From positions 1-35,829 of the forward strand of contig CALJLA010000284.1 in NCBI GenBank assembly GCA_937983055.1: a stretch of 35,829 nt of DNA, in the 5' to 3' direction. Made by a program: the position numbers and the translations under genes. The stretch is from an uncultured Pseudomonadota bacterium (GTDB lineage Bacteria; Pseudomonadota; Gammaproteobacteria; Burkholderiales; Eutrophovitaceae). Under the pieces are notes generated by a model. It had not been told where the DNA came from. It saw only the letters and a list, made by a program, of their open reading frames with translations, and made no database searches. Below, one piece after another: positions 26,804 to 34,510 of this stretch; position 1 is the stretch's first letter; the number at the start of each line of letters is the position of its first letter.

Positions 26804-27844
26804 ATGCCCCAGGCGATGAAAGATGCGCGCAGCGAGCGCGAGGCGTTCTACCGGCGCATCGGCGCCTTGCACGTCACCCCTCTTTGGGAGCAGATGAACG
26901 CGCTGGTGCCGCGTACGCCGGCAACACCCTGCGCGCCCGCGCTGTGGAAATACGATGAGGTGCGCCCGCACCTGATGGAATCGGGCCGGCTGATCAGCGC
27001 CCGCGAGGCGGTGCGGCGGGTGCTGGTGCTGGAAAACCCTGGATTGCCGGGCGAATCCTCGATTACCCACACGCTGTACGCCGGCTGGCAGCTGATCCTG
27101 CCCGGCGAAATCGCGCCCAGCCACCGCCACACGCAGACCGCGCTGCGCCTGATCGTCGAAGGCGAAGGTGCCTATACCGCGGTCGACGGAGAACGCGTGA
27201 CCATGCGGCGCGGGGACTTCATCATTACGCCGTCCTGGACCTGGCACGACCACGGCAATCCGTCGCAGGAGCCGGTGGTCTGGCTGGACGGTCTGGACAT
27301 TCCACTGGTGCGCTTTCTCGACGCCGGGTTCGCCGAGGATTACCCGAGCGAGGAGCAGCCGGTCGTGCGCCCGGAAGGCGACTCGCGCCTTCGTTACGGC
27401 AACAACCTGCTGCCGGTGGCGTTCGCGCCGCGCGGCGCGAGCTCGCCGGTATTCGCCTATCCGTATGCGCGCTCGCGCGAGAGTCTCGAGCAGATGGCGC
27501 GCGTGGATGCGCCGCACCCCAGTCACGGCTACAAGATGGAGTTCATCAACCCGGCCACCGGCGGGCCGGCGATGCCGACCATGAGCGCCTTCATTCAGTA
27601 CCTGCCGCAGGGATTTGCCGGTCTCGCTTCGCGCTGCACCGACGGCACGGTGTACTCGGTGATCGAGGGTTCGGGGCGCGTGGTGGTCGGCGAAACCGGA
27701 ATGAGCTTCGCCGAGCGCGACGTTTTCGTCGTGCCGTCGTGGCAGCCCAGCAGGCTCGAGGCAAGCCGCGACACCGTGCTCTTCTCCTTCTCCGACCGGC
27801 CGGTTCAGCGGGCGCTCGGGCTGTGGCGGGAGGCATCGCTCTGA
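26804..27844 (+). CDS. Gentisate 1,2-dioxygenase-like bicupin ring-cleavage dioxygenase
   Basis: The 346-aa protein has two cupin domains and the length of gentisate 1,2-dioxygenases. The first cupin keeps the Fe(II) histidines in SHRHTQTALRLIVEGEGAYTAVDGE (near residues 105-130) and the later TPSWTWHDHGN. Gentisate dioxygenase would give maleylpyruvate. Salicylate- or hydroxynaphthoate-cleaving relatives share the same motifs, so the substrate is not fixed. GGAGGAGACG precedes the ATG. An in-frame GTG at 26774 sits at the edge of repeat element 6 and was rejected. The next gene overlaps its end by about 22 bp. The following FAH-family gene would process fumarylpyruvate, in line with a gentisate route, but no maleylpyruvate isomerase is seen. 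Confidence 0.88.
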   Translation: MPQAMKDARSEREAFYRRIGALHVTPLWEQMNALVPRTPATPCAPALWKYDEVRPHLMESGRLISAREAVRRVLVLENPGLPGESSITHTLYAGWQLILPGEIAPSHRHTQTALRLIVEGEGAYTAVDGERVTMRRGDFIITPSWTWHDHGNPSQEPVVWLDGLDIPLVRFLDAGFAEDYPSEEQPVVRPEGDSRLRYGNNLLPVAFAPRGASSPVFAYPYARSRESLEQMARVDAPHPSHGYKMEFINPATGGPAMPTMSAFIQYLPQGFAGLASRCTDGTVYSVIEGSGRVVVGETGMSFAERDVFVVPSWQPSRLEASRDTVLFSFSDRPVQRALGLWREASL

Positions 27845-28344
27845 GCAACTCGGCATGGTTCTCAAGGCTGGGGCAGCCGCTGTCGGTGGAGGACCGGGCT
27901 GCCGCGGAAGGCTATGCCCAGACGCTGGCGCTGGGCCGGCTGCAACTGCAGCTGGTCGGCGACGCGGCCGAGGCGGAGTCGGCCACCCGCGACCCGGACT
28001 GGGACAAGGGCTGGTGGGTTTCGGAAGAAAACGAACGCAAGGCGCTGATGGATGAAGCCCGCTCCAGGCTCGGCGCCGAGGTGGTGCTGGATGCGCTGAC
28101 CGTCGCGGTCGAGCCGCACACCGAGACCACCTATCGCCAGGCGCTGCGCGCGCCGCTGCTCGGCGCCAGCGGCGAAGCGCTGGCGCGCGCGGCCTCGGGC
28201 GCACTGATGATGGCGCTGCACTGTCACGCGCTGGCCCGGCTGTGCGGGCGCGGGAGCACGCATCTCTTTATGCGAAAATACGAACTGTTCTCGCGCGGTC
28301 GCTGGCCGCTCGGCGTGCGCGACGCGAAGCTGCTCCTCTTCTGA
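27823..28344 (+). CDS. Conserved-looking protein of unknown function in the ring-cleavage cluster
   Basis: I do not recognise this 173-aa protein. It is soluble, without signal peptide or membrane span. It has an acidic, tryptophan-containing segment (DPDWDKGWWVSEENERKALMDEARSRLG) in the first half and a helical middle (ASGEALARAASGALMMALHCHALARLCG). The tail is basic (MRKYELFSRGRWPLGVRDAKLLLF). It has no glutathione-transferase-like start, so it is not an obvious maleylpyruvate isomerase. The start is uncertain: GTG at 27823 overlaps the cupin by 22 bp, and CTG at 27841 is the other choice. Base composition matches its neighbours, and its position between cupin and FAH genes suggests a role in the same pathway. 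Confidence 0.65.
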   Translation: MAGGIALSNSAWFSRLGQPLSVEDRAAAEGYAQTLALGRLQLQLVGDAAEAESATRDPDWDKGWWVSEENERKALMDEARSRLGAEVVLDALTVAVEPHTETTYRQALRAPLLGASGEALARAASGALMMALHCHALARLCGRGSTHLFMRKYELFSRGRWPLGVRDAKLLLF

Positions 28345-28351
28345 TAACAAC

Positions 28352-28447
28352 ATGAATTCGACTTCCAGCTATGTTTTCGAGCCCGGCACAGCGCCGGCCG
28401 TGCCTGTACATGGGGAAGTGGCACTGTTTCCGGTGCGCCGGATCTAG
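28352..28447 (+). pseudogene. 5' segment of the FAH-family gene, ending at an in-frame TAG
   Basis: An ATG at 28352 begins a 31-codon frame ending LFPVRRI, which is the usual lead-in of fumarylpyruvate hydrolases (normally followed by YCVGRNYA). Here the tyrosine position is TAG (28445-28447) and the frame then continues as GVRRNYAAPPREMG in the next feature. No frame change is needed. The simplest reading is an amber mutation at a tyrosine codon with nearby substitutions, readthrough, or restart at GTG 28451. Confidence 0.7.
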
Positions 28448-28450
28448 GGC

Positions 28451-29050
28451 GTGCGCCGCAACTACGCGGCGCCTCCGCGCGAGATGGGACAGCACGCGGA
28501 GAAAGAGCCGCCGTTCTTCTTTCTGAAGCCCGCAGACGCGGTGCTGCCCGGCGGCGGCCGCATGCACTACCCGCCCGGCACGCAGAACCTGCATCACGAA
28601 ATCGAACTGGTCGTGGCGATCCACCGCGAAGGGCGCGATATCCCGTCGGCGAAGGCGCTGGAGTACGTGTTCGGCTACGCGGTCGGCCTCGACATGACCC
28701 GGCGCGATCTGCAGCTGGCCGCGCGCGATCTCGGACGGCCCTGGGATTTCGGGAAGGCCTTCGACGAGTCGGCGCCGATCACGCCGATCTACCCGGTATC
28801 CAGCCACGGCCACCATTCCAGGGGCGCGATCGCGCTGACGGTCAATGGCGAGACGCGGCAGCAGGCCGATCTGTCGGACATGATCTGGAACGTGCCCGAT
28901 ACCATTGCGTTCCTGTCTGCGTATTACACCCTGCGGCCCGGCGATCTGATCTTCACCGGCACGCCGGCCGGAGTCGGTGCGGTGAAGCGCGGCGACCGCC
29001 TGCTTGGGCGCGTCGAGGGGCTGGCCGAGCTGTCGGTCGAAATCGTCTGA
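28451..29050 (+). CDS. Fumarylpyruvate hydrolase-like FAH-family protein (N-terminus interrupted upstream)
   Basis: From GTG 28451 the 199 residues cover nearly all of a fumarylacetoacetate-hydrolase domain. RNYAAPPREMG and PPFFFLKPADAV near the start, the metal acids in NLHHEIELVVAI, the third acid in GYAVGLDMTRRD, and DLIFTGTPAGVGAV near the end are all present. The closest relatives I recall are fumarylpyruvate hydrolases of gentisate/salicylate clusters, which split fumarylpyruvate to fumarate and pyruvate. Normal length is about 220-230 aa. The missing 31 residues lie upstream in frame behind a TAG. The domain core looks intact, so a restart product might still be active. It is followed at 29061 by BKACE. 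Confidence 0.82.
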   Translation: MRRNYAAPPREMGQHAEKEPPFFFLKPADAVLPGGGRMHYPPGTQNLHHEIELVVAIHREGRDIPSAKALEYVFGYAVGLDMTRRDLQLAARDLGRPWDFGKAFDESAPITPIYPVSSHGHHSRGAIALTVNGETRQQADLSDMIWNVPDTIAFLSAYYTLRPGDLIFTGTPAGVGAVKRGDRLLGRVEGLAELSVEIV

Positions 29051-29060
29051 GGTAAGCGTG

Positions 29061-29963
29061 ATGCGAAACGAGACAGCCAGAACCTGGCTTGAGGTGGCGC
29101 TCAACGGTCCCTGGTCCCGGCAGCGCCAGCCGGGCATGCCGATCGCCGTGAAGGACATCGTCGAGCAGGGCATCGAATGCGTAAAGGCCGGCGCGGCCAT
29201 CGTGCATGTGCACGCTTACGATGAGGCAAGCGGGCGGCAGAAGGACGATGCAGATCTTTATGCGCGCATCATCGAAGGCATCCGGGCCGAAGTCGATGCC
29301 ATCGTCTACCCGACGCTGCCGTCGGCAGGATTGAACGCGGTGGCCGAGGCGGCGGACCCGCGGCGGCGCTACGCGCACGTCGAGGCACTCGCCCGGCGCG
29401 GCCTGCTGGAGTGGGCGGTGGTCGATCCGGGTTCGGTGAACTTCGCGCATTACGACGATCTGCGCGAGGACAAGCCAGGCTTTGTCTACCTCAATCCGGA
29501 AGAAGACATCCGCCATGGTCTGGGCCTGGCGATGCGCTACCGCTTCCATCCCAGCTATGCCATATACGAACCGGGATTCGCGCGGCTCGGCGCAAGCCTG
29601 CACTGGCGCGCGAGTTGTCCTGCGCCGGTGTACCGCTTCATGTTTTCCAGCGGTTACACCTTCGGTTTTCCGCCCGAGGACTATGGGCTCACGGCCTACC
29701 TGAATCTGCTCGACCAGGTGGCGCCCGGTGCGCAGTGGATGATCGGCGGGCTCGATGTCGATATCCGGCCGATGATCACGCGCGCGGTGATGGAGGGCGG
29801 TCATGTCCGAGTGGGCCTGGAAGATGCCCCGTTCGGCTGCGCGAGCAGCAATCTGGCACTGGTCGAGTCGGCGGCGCAGGCGATCGCGACCGCGGGCGGC
29901 GAGTTGGCGAGCGCCGCCGATGTGCGCATCGCCATTGCGCCGGAAGAACATGAGCCGGCCTGA
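29061..29963 (+). CDS. BKACE-family (DUF849) beta-keto acid cleavage enzyme
   Basis: The 300-aa zinc TIM-barrel enzyme belongs to the family typified by 3-keto-5-aminohexanoate cleavage enzyme. Such enzymes react a beta-keto acid with acetyl-CoA to give a new CoA thioester and acetoacetate. E11 (WLEVALNG), the zinc histidines H49 and H51 (IVHVHAYDEASG) and VRVGLEDAPFG near the C-terminus match the family's key sites. The family usually has HVHVRD or HVHxR here. The arginine is replaced by tyrosine/aspartate, which may alter the substrate. The start ATG at 29061 follows a GAGGTAAGC site, 10 nt after the FAH stop. It is in line with the catabolic operon. The substrate is unknown. Confidence 0.9.
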   Translation: MRNETARTWLEVALNGPWSRQRQPGMPIAVKDIVEQGIECVKAGAAIVHVHAYDEASGRQKDDADLYARIIEGIRAEVDAIVYPTLPSAGLNAVAEAADPRRRYAHVEALARRGLLEWAVVDPGSVNFAHYDDLREDKPGFVYLNPEEDIRHGLGLAMRYRFHPSYAIYEPGFARLGASLHWRASCPAPVYRFMFSSGYTFGFPPEDYGLTAYLNLLDQVAPGAQWMIGGLDVDIRPMITRAVMEGGHVRVGLEDAPFGCASSNLALVESAAQAIATAGGELASAADVRIAIAPEEHEPA

Positions 29964-30045
29964 TTCCGGGCCGGCGGCCGCGGGTGCGCGCGCGTAGCCG
30001 CCGCCTGCGTCGCCACACTGGTCAATCGTCAGAGGGTTCTGAGCC

Positions 30046-31029
30046 ATGACTCAAATGATCGGCATCACGATGGGCGACCCCGCCGGCATCGGGCCTGAAA
30101 TAATCGTATCCACGCTGGCGGAAATGGACCCCGACACCCGTGCTGCCTCTGCGGTGATCGGCAACATCGACATCCTGCGCCGAGCCGACAGGCTGCTCGG
30201 CACGAAGCTGCGCTTCGTCGAGGGACTGGATGCCGCCAGCGGCGAAGTGCCGGTGGTGCACGTGCCCACCAAGGGGCAGGACAAGATCGTCGACGGACAG
30301 GAATCGGCGCACGGCGGGGAAGCGGCGTACCGCTATGTCGAGAAGGCGGTCGGGCTGGCGCCTGCCGGGAAGATTTCGGTGATCGTCACCGCGCCGCTCA
30401 ACAAGGCGGCGATGCATGCCGCCGGCCATCATTTCGACGGTCACACCGAGTTGCTGGCGCATCTGACCGGCGCCAGGCAGTCGTTCATGCTGCTCGCCGG
30501 CGACAGGCTCAACGCCATCCATGTCACCACTCACACCTCGCTCAAGAATGCGGCCGAACGCCCGACGCAGGAGCGGGTGCTGGCGACGATCCGTGAGGCG
30601 GACAAGCATTTCCGCGAGCTCGGGGTGGAGCGCCCGCGCATCGCAGTGGCCGGACTCAATCCCCATTGCGGGGAGGGCGGCCTGTTCGGCCGCGAGGAAA
30701 TCGATCGCATTCAACCGGCGGTCGAGGCCGCGCAGAAAGAAGGCCTCGACGTCAAGGGCCCGATTTCCGGCGACACGGTGTTCTACCGGGCGCTCAAGGG
30801 CGAGTTCGACGTGGTGGTCGCCCAGTACCACGACCAGGGGCATATCCCGACCAAGCTGATCGCCTTCGACGAAACGGTGAACGTCAGCCTCGGCCTGCCC
30901 ATCCGGCGCACATCGGTCGACCACGGCACCGCATTCGACATCGCCTGGAAAGGCAAGGCGAGCAACGCCAACATGAAGTCGGCCATCGCCTATGCGCGCA
31001 AGATGGCGGACAACGTGGTCACCGCCTAG
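30046..31029 (+). CDS. pdxA2: PdxA2-like 4-phospho-acid dehydrogenase
   Basis: The 327-aa protein is a PdxA-family NAD-dependent dehydrogenase/decarboxylase. ITMGDPAGIGPEI at the start, the metal histidines in FDGHTELL, NPHCGEGG and YHDQGHIPTK, and VDHGTAFDIA are all present. The four-carbon acid-sugar kinase gene follows 5 bp later, so it is probably the PdxA2 type, which oxidises 4-phospho-D-threonate or -erythronate to dihydroxyacetone phosphate and CO2, rather than the vitamin B6 enzyme. Another option, given nearby oxygenase genes, is a TphB-like cis-diol dehydrogenase, which has the same fold. The gap upstream from BKACE is 82 bp. Confidence 0.88.
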   Translation: MTQMIGITMGDPAGIGPEIIVSTLAEMDPDTRAASAVIGNIDILRRADRLLGTKLRFVEGLDAASGEVPVVHVPTKGQDKIVDGQESAHGGEAAYRYVEKAVGLAPAGKISVIVTAPLNKAAMHAAGHHFDGHTELLAHLTGARQSFMLLAGDRLNAIHVTTHTSLKNAAERPTQERVLATIREADKHFRELGVERPRIAVAGLNPHCGEGGLFGREEIDRIQPAVEAAQKEGLDVKGPISGDTVFYRALKGEFDVVVAQYHDQGHIPTKLIAFDETVNVSLGLPIRRTSVDHGTAFDIAWKGKASNANMKSAIAYARKMADNVVTA

Positions 31030-31034
31030 CGCGC

Positions 31035-32216
31035 ATGACGGCGACCCGGCGCGTCCTGATCGTCGCCGACGATCTCACCGGCGCGATGGACACCGCCGGC
31101 CCGTTCGCCGCCCAGGGTCTGGCGACAGCGGTGGTGGTCGAGCCGCTTACCTGCGACCCGGCCACGGTGGCATGGGCGGAAGTGGTTGCGCTGAATACGG
31201 CCTCGCGGCACCTCGCGCCGGACGCGGCGGCACGGCGCGTGGGCGAGTGCGCGGCGCGCTTTGCCTCGCCATCGTTTGCCATCGTGTTCAAGAAGATCGA
31301 CTCCACCCTGCGCGGCAACGTCGCCGTAGAGACCCTCGCGCTGATGCAGGCAACCGCGCGGCGAGGCGCCCTGGTGTCGCCCGCGTTTCCGGCGCAGGGA
31401 CGCACGGTAAGCGGGGCGATGGTGCAGGTCAAAGGCACGCCGCTGCCGCAAACGTCGTTTGCCCGCGACGCGCTGTCGCCGCCGCCCATCGACCCGCTCG
31501 ACCAAGTGTTCGAAGCCCTGCCGCAGGCGCCGACGGTCGCCTGCTGGCGGCGCGGCGACGCCGCGCCGTCCGCCGATGCGGTCACCATCGCCGATGCGGC
31601 AAGCGACGAAGACGTGACTGCATCGCTGCAGAGCGTGGGCACGCGGCTCGACCAGGTGCTGCTCGTGGGATCGGCCGGACTCGGGTTGGCGCTGGCGCGC
31701 ACGCTTGCGCCGGCCCGCGGCCGGCGCCAACCGCTGCCGTCCAGTCCCGGCACGATCGTCTTCGTCGTGGGCTCGCGCGCGCCGCAAAGCCGGGCGCAGG
31801 TCGAGCGCCTGCGCGACGAGGCTGGCAGCCGGGTGATCGAGGCGCCGAACGGCATGGTCCGGTCGCTCCAGCCGCTGGACGGCGCGCGCCAGGTGGTCAT
31901 CCTCGCGGTTCCCGACCCGACACGCGGCGAGGGCGACGCGTCGCAGGTGGCCGATGCGCTGTCGCGCGCGGCCCTCGACGCGGTGCGAGCGAGCGGCAGC
32001 GGCATGCTGGTCGCGACCGGCGGCGATACCGCCATCGCCCTGCTCAAGGCTTCCGGCTGCGCGGCGCTGGAGGTCATGGGCGACCTGATGCCGGGCATTC
32101 CCTACGCCCGCATCGCGCTGGACGATCGGTCGTTGTGGTTGGTCACGAAGGCTGGCGGCTTTGGCGACGCCGGAACGTTCGTCGACATCGCCCGCCGGGC
32201 GCGCGCCGCGCAATGA
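31035..32216 (+). CDS. Four-carbon acid sugar kinase (DUF1537 family)
   Basis: The 393-aa kinase belongs to the family that phosphorylates threonate/erythronate at O4 before oxidation by PdxA2. Residues 9-24 carry VADDLTGAMDTAGPFA, near 85 comes FKKIDSTLRGN, and the nucleotide domain has VFVVGSRAPQSRAQ and LVATGGDTAIAL near 315-325. The start ATG is 5 bp after the PdxA2-like stop. Length is slightly below the usual 400-430. The likely substrate is D-threonate, D-erythronate or a similar C4 acid, but sequence alone does not tell these apart. The open frame is long upstream, yet that part overlaps pdxA2 and is spurious. Confidence 0.88.
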   Translation: MTATRRVLIVADDLTGAMDTAGPFAAQGLATAVVVEPLTCDPATVAWAEVVALNTASRHLAPDAAARRVGECAARFASPSFAIVFKKIDSTLRGNVAVETLALMQATARRGALVSPAFPAQGRTVSGAMVQVKGTPLPQTSFARDALSPPPIDPLDQVFEALPQAPTVACWRRGDAAPSADAVTIADAASDEDVTASLQSVGTRLDQVLLVGSAGLGLALARTLAPARGRRQPLPSSPGTIVFVVGSRAPQSRAQVERLRDEAGSRVIEAPNGMVRSLQPLDGARQVVILAVPDPTRGEGDASQVADALSRAALDAVRASGSGMLVATGGDTAIALLKASGCAALEVMGDLMPGIPYARIALDDRSLWLVTKAGGFGDAGTFVDIARRARAAQ

Positions 32217-32238
32217 TCCCGCAGCGAAAGGAGGCCGA

Positions 32239-33102
32239 ATGAAACCACGTTGGCGGCAATGGCTGGCGGCGGTGCTGCTGCTCGGCGCGAGCGCGGCGCA
32301 CGCGGAATCGAAAGTCGTGCTGGGGCAGATTGCGATCTCGTTCTATGCCGTGACCGGACAGGTCGTGCGGGCGGTGCTGGAACGGCTTGGGCACGAGGTC
32401 GAAGTGCGCACCGGTAGCCACAGCGAGATCTTTCCGGAGCTGGGCGCCGGGCGGGTGGATCTGCTGGTGGCGGCCTGGCTGCCCAGCGCCCATGCGGCGT
32501 ACTGGGAAAAATACGGCGCCGACGCGGAACAGATCGCCATCCTCTACGAAGGCGCCCGCCTGTTCTGGGCAGTGCCGCACTACGTGCCGGCATCGGCGGT
32601 GTCCGATGTCGCCGACCTGGCGCGGCCGGAGGTCGCGAAGAAGATGGTGAGGACCATTCGCGGCACGGGGCCGGATTCGGGCCTGATGATAGGCTCGCGC
32701 AAGATCATGGCGGCCTACAACCTGGGCGAGGCCGGCTATGAGTTGCTGCCTGGCAAGCACACCGAATGGCAGGACCATCTCGAGTCGAACTACGAGGCCG
32801 CTCGGTGGTTCGTCATACCGTATTTCCGGCCGAATTTCCTCAACCGCATGGCCGACATGCGGCGGCTGGAGGAGCGCTTTGGCCATCTCGGCGAGGACAA
32901 CAACGGTACGCTGGTGGCGCATCGGCAGTTCGTGGCACGCGCGCCGGCGCGTACGCTGGAAACGCTGCGCCGGCTCAGGCTCGACCTCGACGCCGTGGCC
33001 GAGATGGATTACCGCGTACGCGTCGACGGCATGACGCCGACCGAGGCAGCGCGCAGCTGGATGGCGGACAACCGCGAGCGTGTCGAGGCATGGCTGCGCT
33101 GA
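32239..33102 (+). CDS. Orphan periplasmic binding protein, glycine betaine (OpuAC/ProX) type
   Basis: The 287-aa protein has a signal peptide (residues 1-22, ending SAAHA) and an OpuAC-type substrate-binding fold. AAWLPSAHAAYWEKYGADAE (near 75-95) is the characteristic betaine/choline-type segment. RGTGPDSGLMIGSRKIM and AARWFVIPYFRPNFLNR (near 190) belong to the second lobe. No membrane or ATP-binding gene of an ABC system follows, which is unusual for such proteins. AAGGAGG precedes the ATG. It lies 22 bp after the kinase gene in the same operon, so it may deliver the cluster's substrate to a transporter elsewhere. Ligand identity is unknown. Confidence 0.87.
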   Translation: MKPRWRQWLAAVLLLGASAAHAESKVVLGQIAISFYAVTGQVVRAVLERLGHEVEVRTGSHSEIFPELGAGRVDLLVAAWLPSAHAAYWEKYGADAEQIAILYEGARLFWAVPHYVPASAVSDVADLARPEVAKKMVRTIRGTGPDSGLMIGSRKIMAAYNLGEAGYELLPGKHTEWQDHLESNYEAARWFVIPYFRPNFLNRMADMRRLEERFGHLGEDNNGTLVAHRQFVARAPARTLETLRRLRLDLDAVAEMDYRVRVDGMTPTEAARSWMADNRERVEAWLR

Positions 33103-33133
33103 GCGGCCGCGGCGGCAGGGCGCGGGTGGCGGC

Positions 33134-34510
33134 ATGAGGGCATTTCTGAATCCGGCCAGCGTCGCAATCGTCGGCGCGGGTGAGCGGCCCACCAGCTCCG
33201 GCGGCGCGGTGCTGTCGATGTTGCGCAAGAGCGGATACGCCGGGCGCATCTACCCGGTGAATCCGAAGGGGGGCGAGATCCAGGGGCTGCCGGCCTTCAC
33301 GTCGCTGGCCGCGCTGCCTGCGCCGGCGGAGCTCGCGGCGATCCTGGTGCGGCCGGACAGCATTCTCGACGTGGTACGGGAAGCAGCCGCCAGCGGCCAC
33401 CGCAATCTGCTGATCCTGCCGGGCGGATTCGCCGAGGCGGGCGAGACGGGCGCACAGCGCGACGTGGCCTTGCGCGCGCTGGTGGCCGAGCACGGGCTGA
33501 CCATCGGCGGACCGAACTGCGCCGGCACCATCAACCTGCTCGACCCCAAGGCGCCGTTCGCCGCGACCTTTTTTCGCGATCTGCCGCGAGGCGGCGGGGT
33601 TGCCCTGGTGTCGCAGTCGGGCGCGATCATCGAGGAAGCGATTACCGCCAGCCATGCCCTGCGCATTCCGCTCGGCGCAGTGGTTTCGGTGGGCAACAGC
33701 GTGCAGCTCGGCGTCGTCGACTATCTCGCCGAGCTCGGCGCCGACGCGCGCTGCAGCGCCGTGCTGCTGTACCTGGAAAGCTTCGGCGACGCGCCGCGAT
33801 TTGCCAAGGTGGCCCGCGAGGTCAGCCGCACCAAGCCGGTCATTGCCCTGGTTGGCGGGCGCACGGCGGCTGGGCGCGAGGCGGCGTTTCGCCACACCGG
33901 TTCGCGTCCGGCCGATGAGGACGCGGTAGCCGATTTCTGCCGGCGCGCCGGGATTGTCCGGGTCACCAGCCTGCGGCGCCTGTTGCTGGCGGCCAAGGCG
34001 TTCGGCCGCTTTCCGAAAGGCATCGGCCGGCGTGTGCTGCTGCTGTCGAACTCCGGCGGTCCGGGCGTGCTGGCGACCGACCGTGCGATCGATGAAGGCC
34101 TGCGGCTGCCGGAGCTTCCCGCGGCAATGGCCGAGCGGCTGCGCGCCGCGCTGCCGCCGGAGGCGGCGGTGGCGAATCCGATGGATCTGCTGGCCGATGC
34201 CCGCGAGGAGCGCTTTCTCGAAACCCTGGACGCAGCGCTCGACCAGGGCCGCCAGGCATTCGACGCCATTCTGATGGTCCATGTGGTGCCGTTCATGGTG
34301 GATGCCGGGCCGGTGGTGACGGCACTGGCGCAGCGGGCGCGCAAGTCGCGCCTGCCGATCATGCATTCGATGATGGGCACGCTCGAACAGGGGGCGCAAT
34401 GGTTCGATGCGATGGAGTCGGCGGGCGTGCCGATGTTCGGTGACGTCGAGGACATGTGCGTGGCGGCCGGCCTGCTGGCGGCGCACCGCGAACTCAACGC
34501 AGGCGGATGA
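33134..34510 (+). CDS. NDP-forming acyl-CoA synthetase, alpha-type subunit
   Basis: The 458-aa protein has an N-terminal CoA-binding Rossmann domain (NPASVAIVGAGERPTSSGG, residues 6-24, and VNPKGGEIQGLP) followed by succinyl-CoA-ligase-like domains. LVSQSGAIIEEA near 159 and the phosphohistidine H254 in AAFRHTGSRPADEDAV match the ADP-forming acetyl-CoA synthetase alpha chain. That enzyme makes acyl-CoA with ADP plus phosphate. The ATP-grasp beta subunit is not encoded on the same gene or next to it. The stop overlaps the next gene's start (ATGA). It may act with a beta subunit elsewhere, or have a changed role in CoA transfer. Confidence 0.87.
   Translation: MRAFLNPASVAIVGAGERPTSSGGAVLSMLRKSGYAGRIYPVNPKGGEIQGLPAFTSLAALPAPAELAAILVRPDSILDVVREAAASGHRNLLILPGGFAEAGETGAQRDVALRALVAEHGLTIGGPNCAGTINLLDPKAPFAATFFRDLPRGGGVALVSQSGAIIEEAITASHALRIPLGAVVSVGNSVQLGVVDYLAELGADARCSAVLLYLESFGDAPRFAKVAREVSRTKPVIALVGGRTAAGREAAFRHTGSRPADEDAVADFCRRAGIVRVTSLRRLLLAAKAFGRFPKGIGRRVLLLSNSGGPGVLATDRAIDEGLRLPELPAAMAERLRAALPPEAAVANPMDLLADAREERFLETLDAALDQGRQAFDAILMVHVVPFMVDAGPVVTALAQRARKSRLPIMHSMMGTLEQGAQWFDAMESAGVPMFGDVEDMCVAAGLLAAHRELNAGG

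Noticed and set aside
26075..28204. Minus-strand open frame of 709 codons over the diiron/cupin region
   Set aside because: It is the antisense shadow of recognised plus-strand genes and crosses repeat element 6.
30046..31029. PdxA as the vitamin B6 biosynthesis enzyme
   Set aside because: Adjacency to a DUF1537 kinase and catabolic genes favours the PdxA2-type role. No other B6 genes are present.
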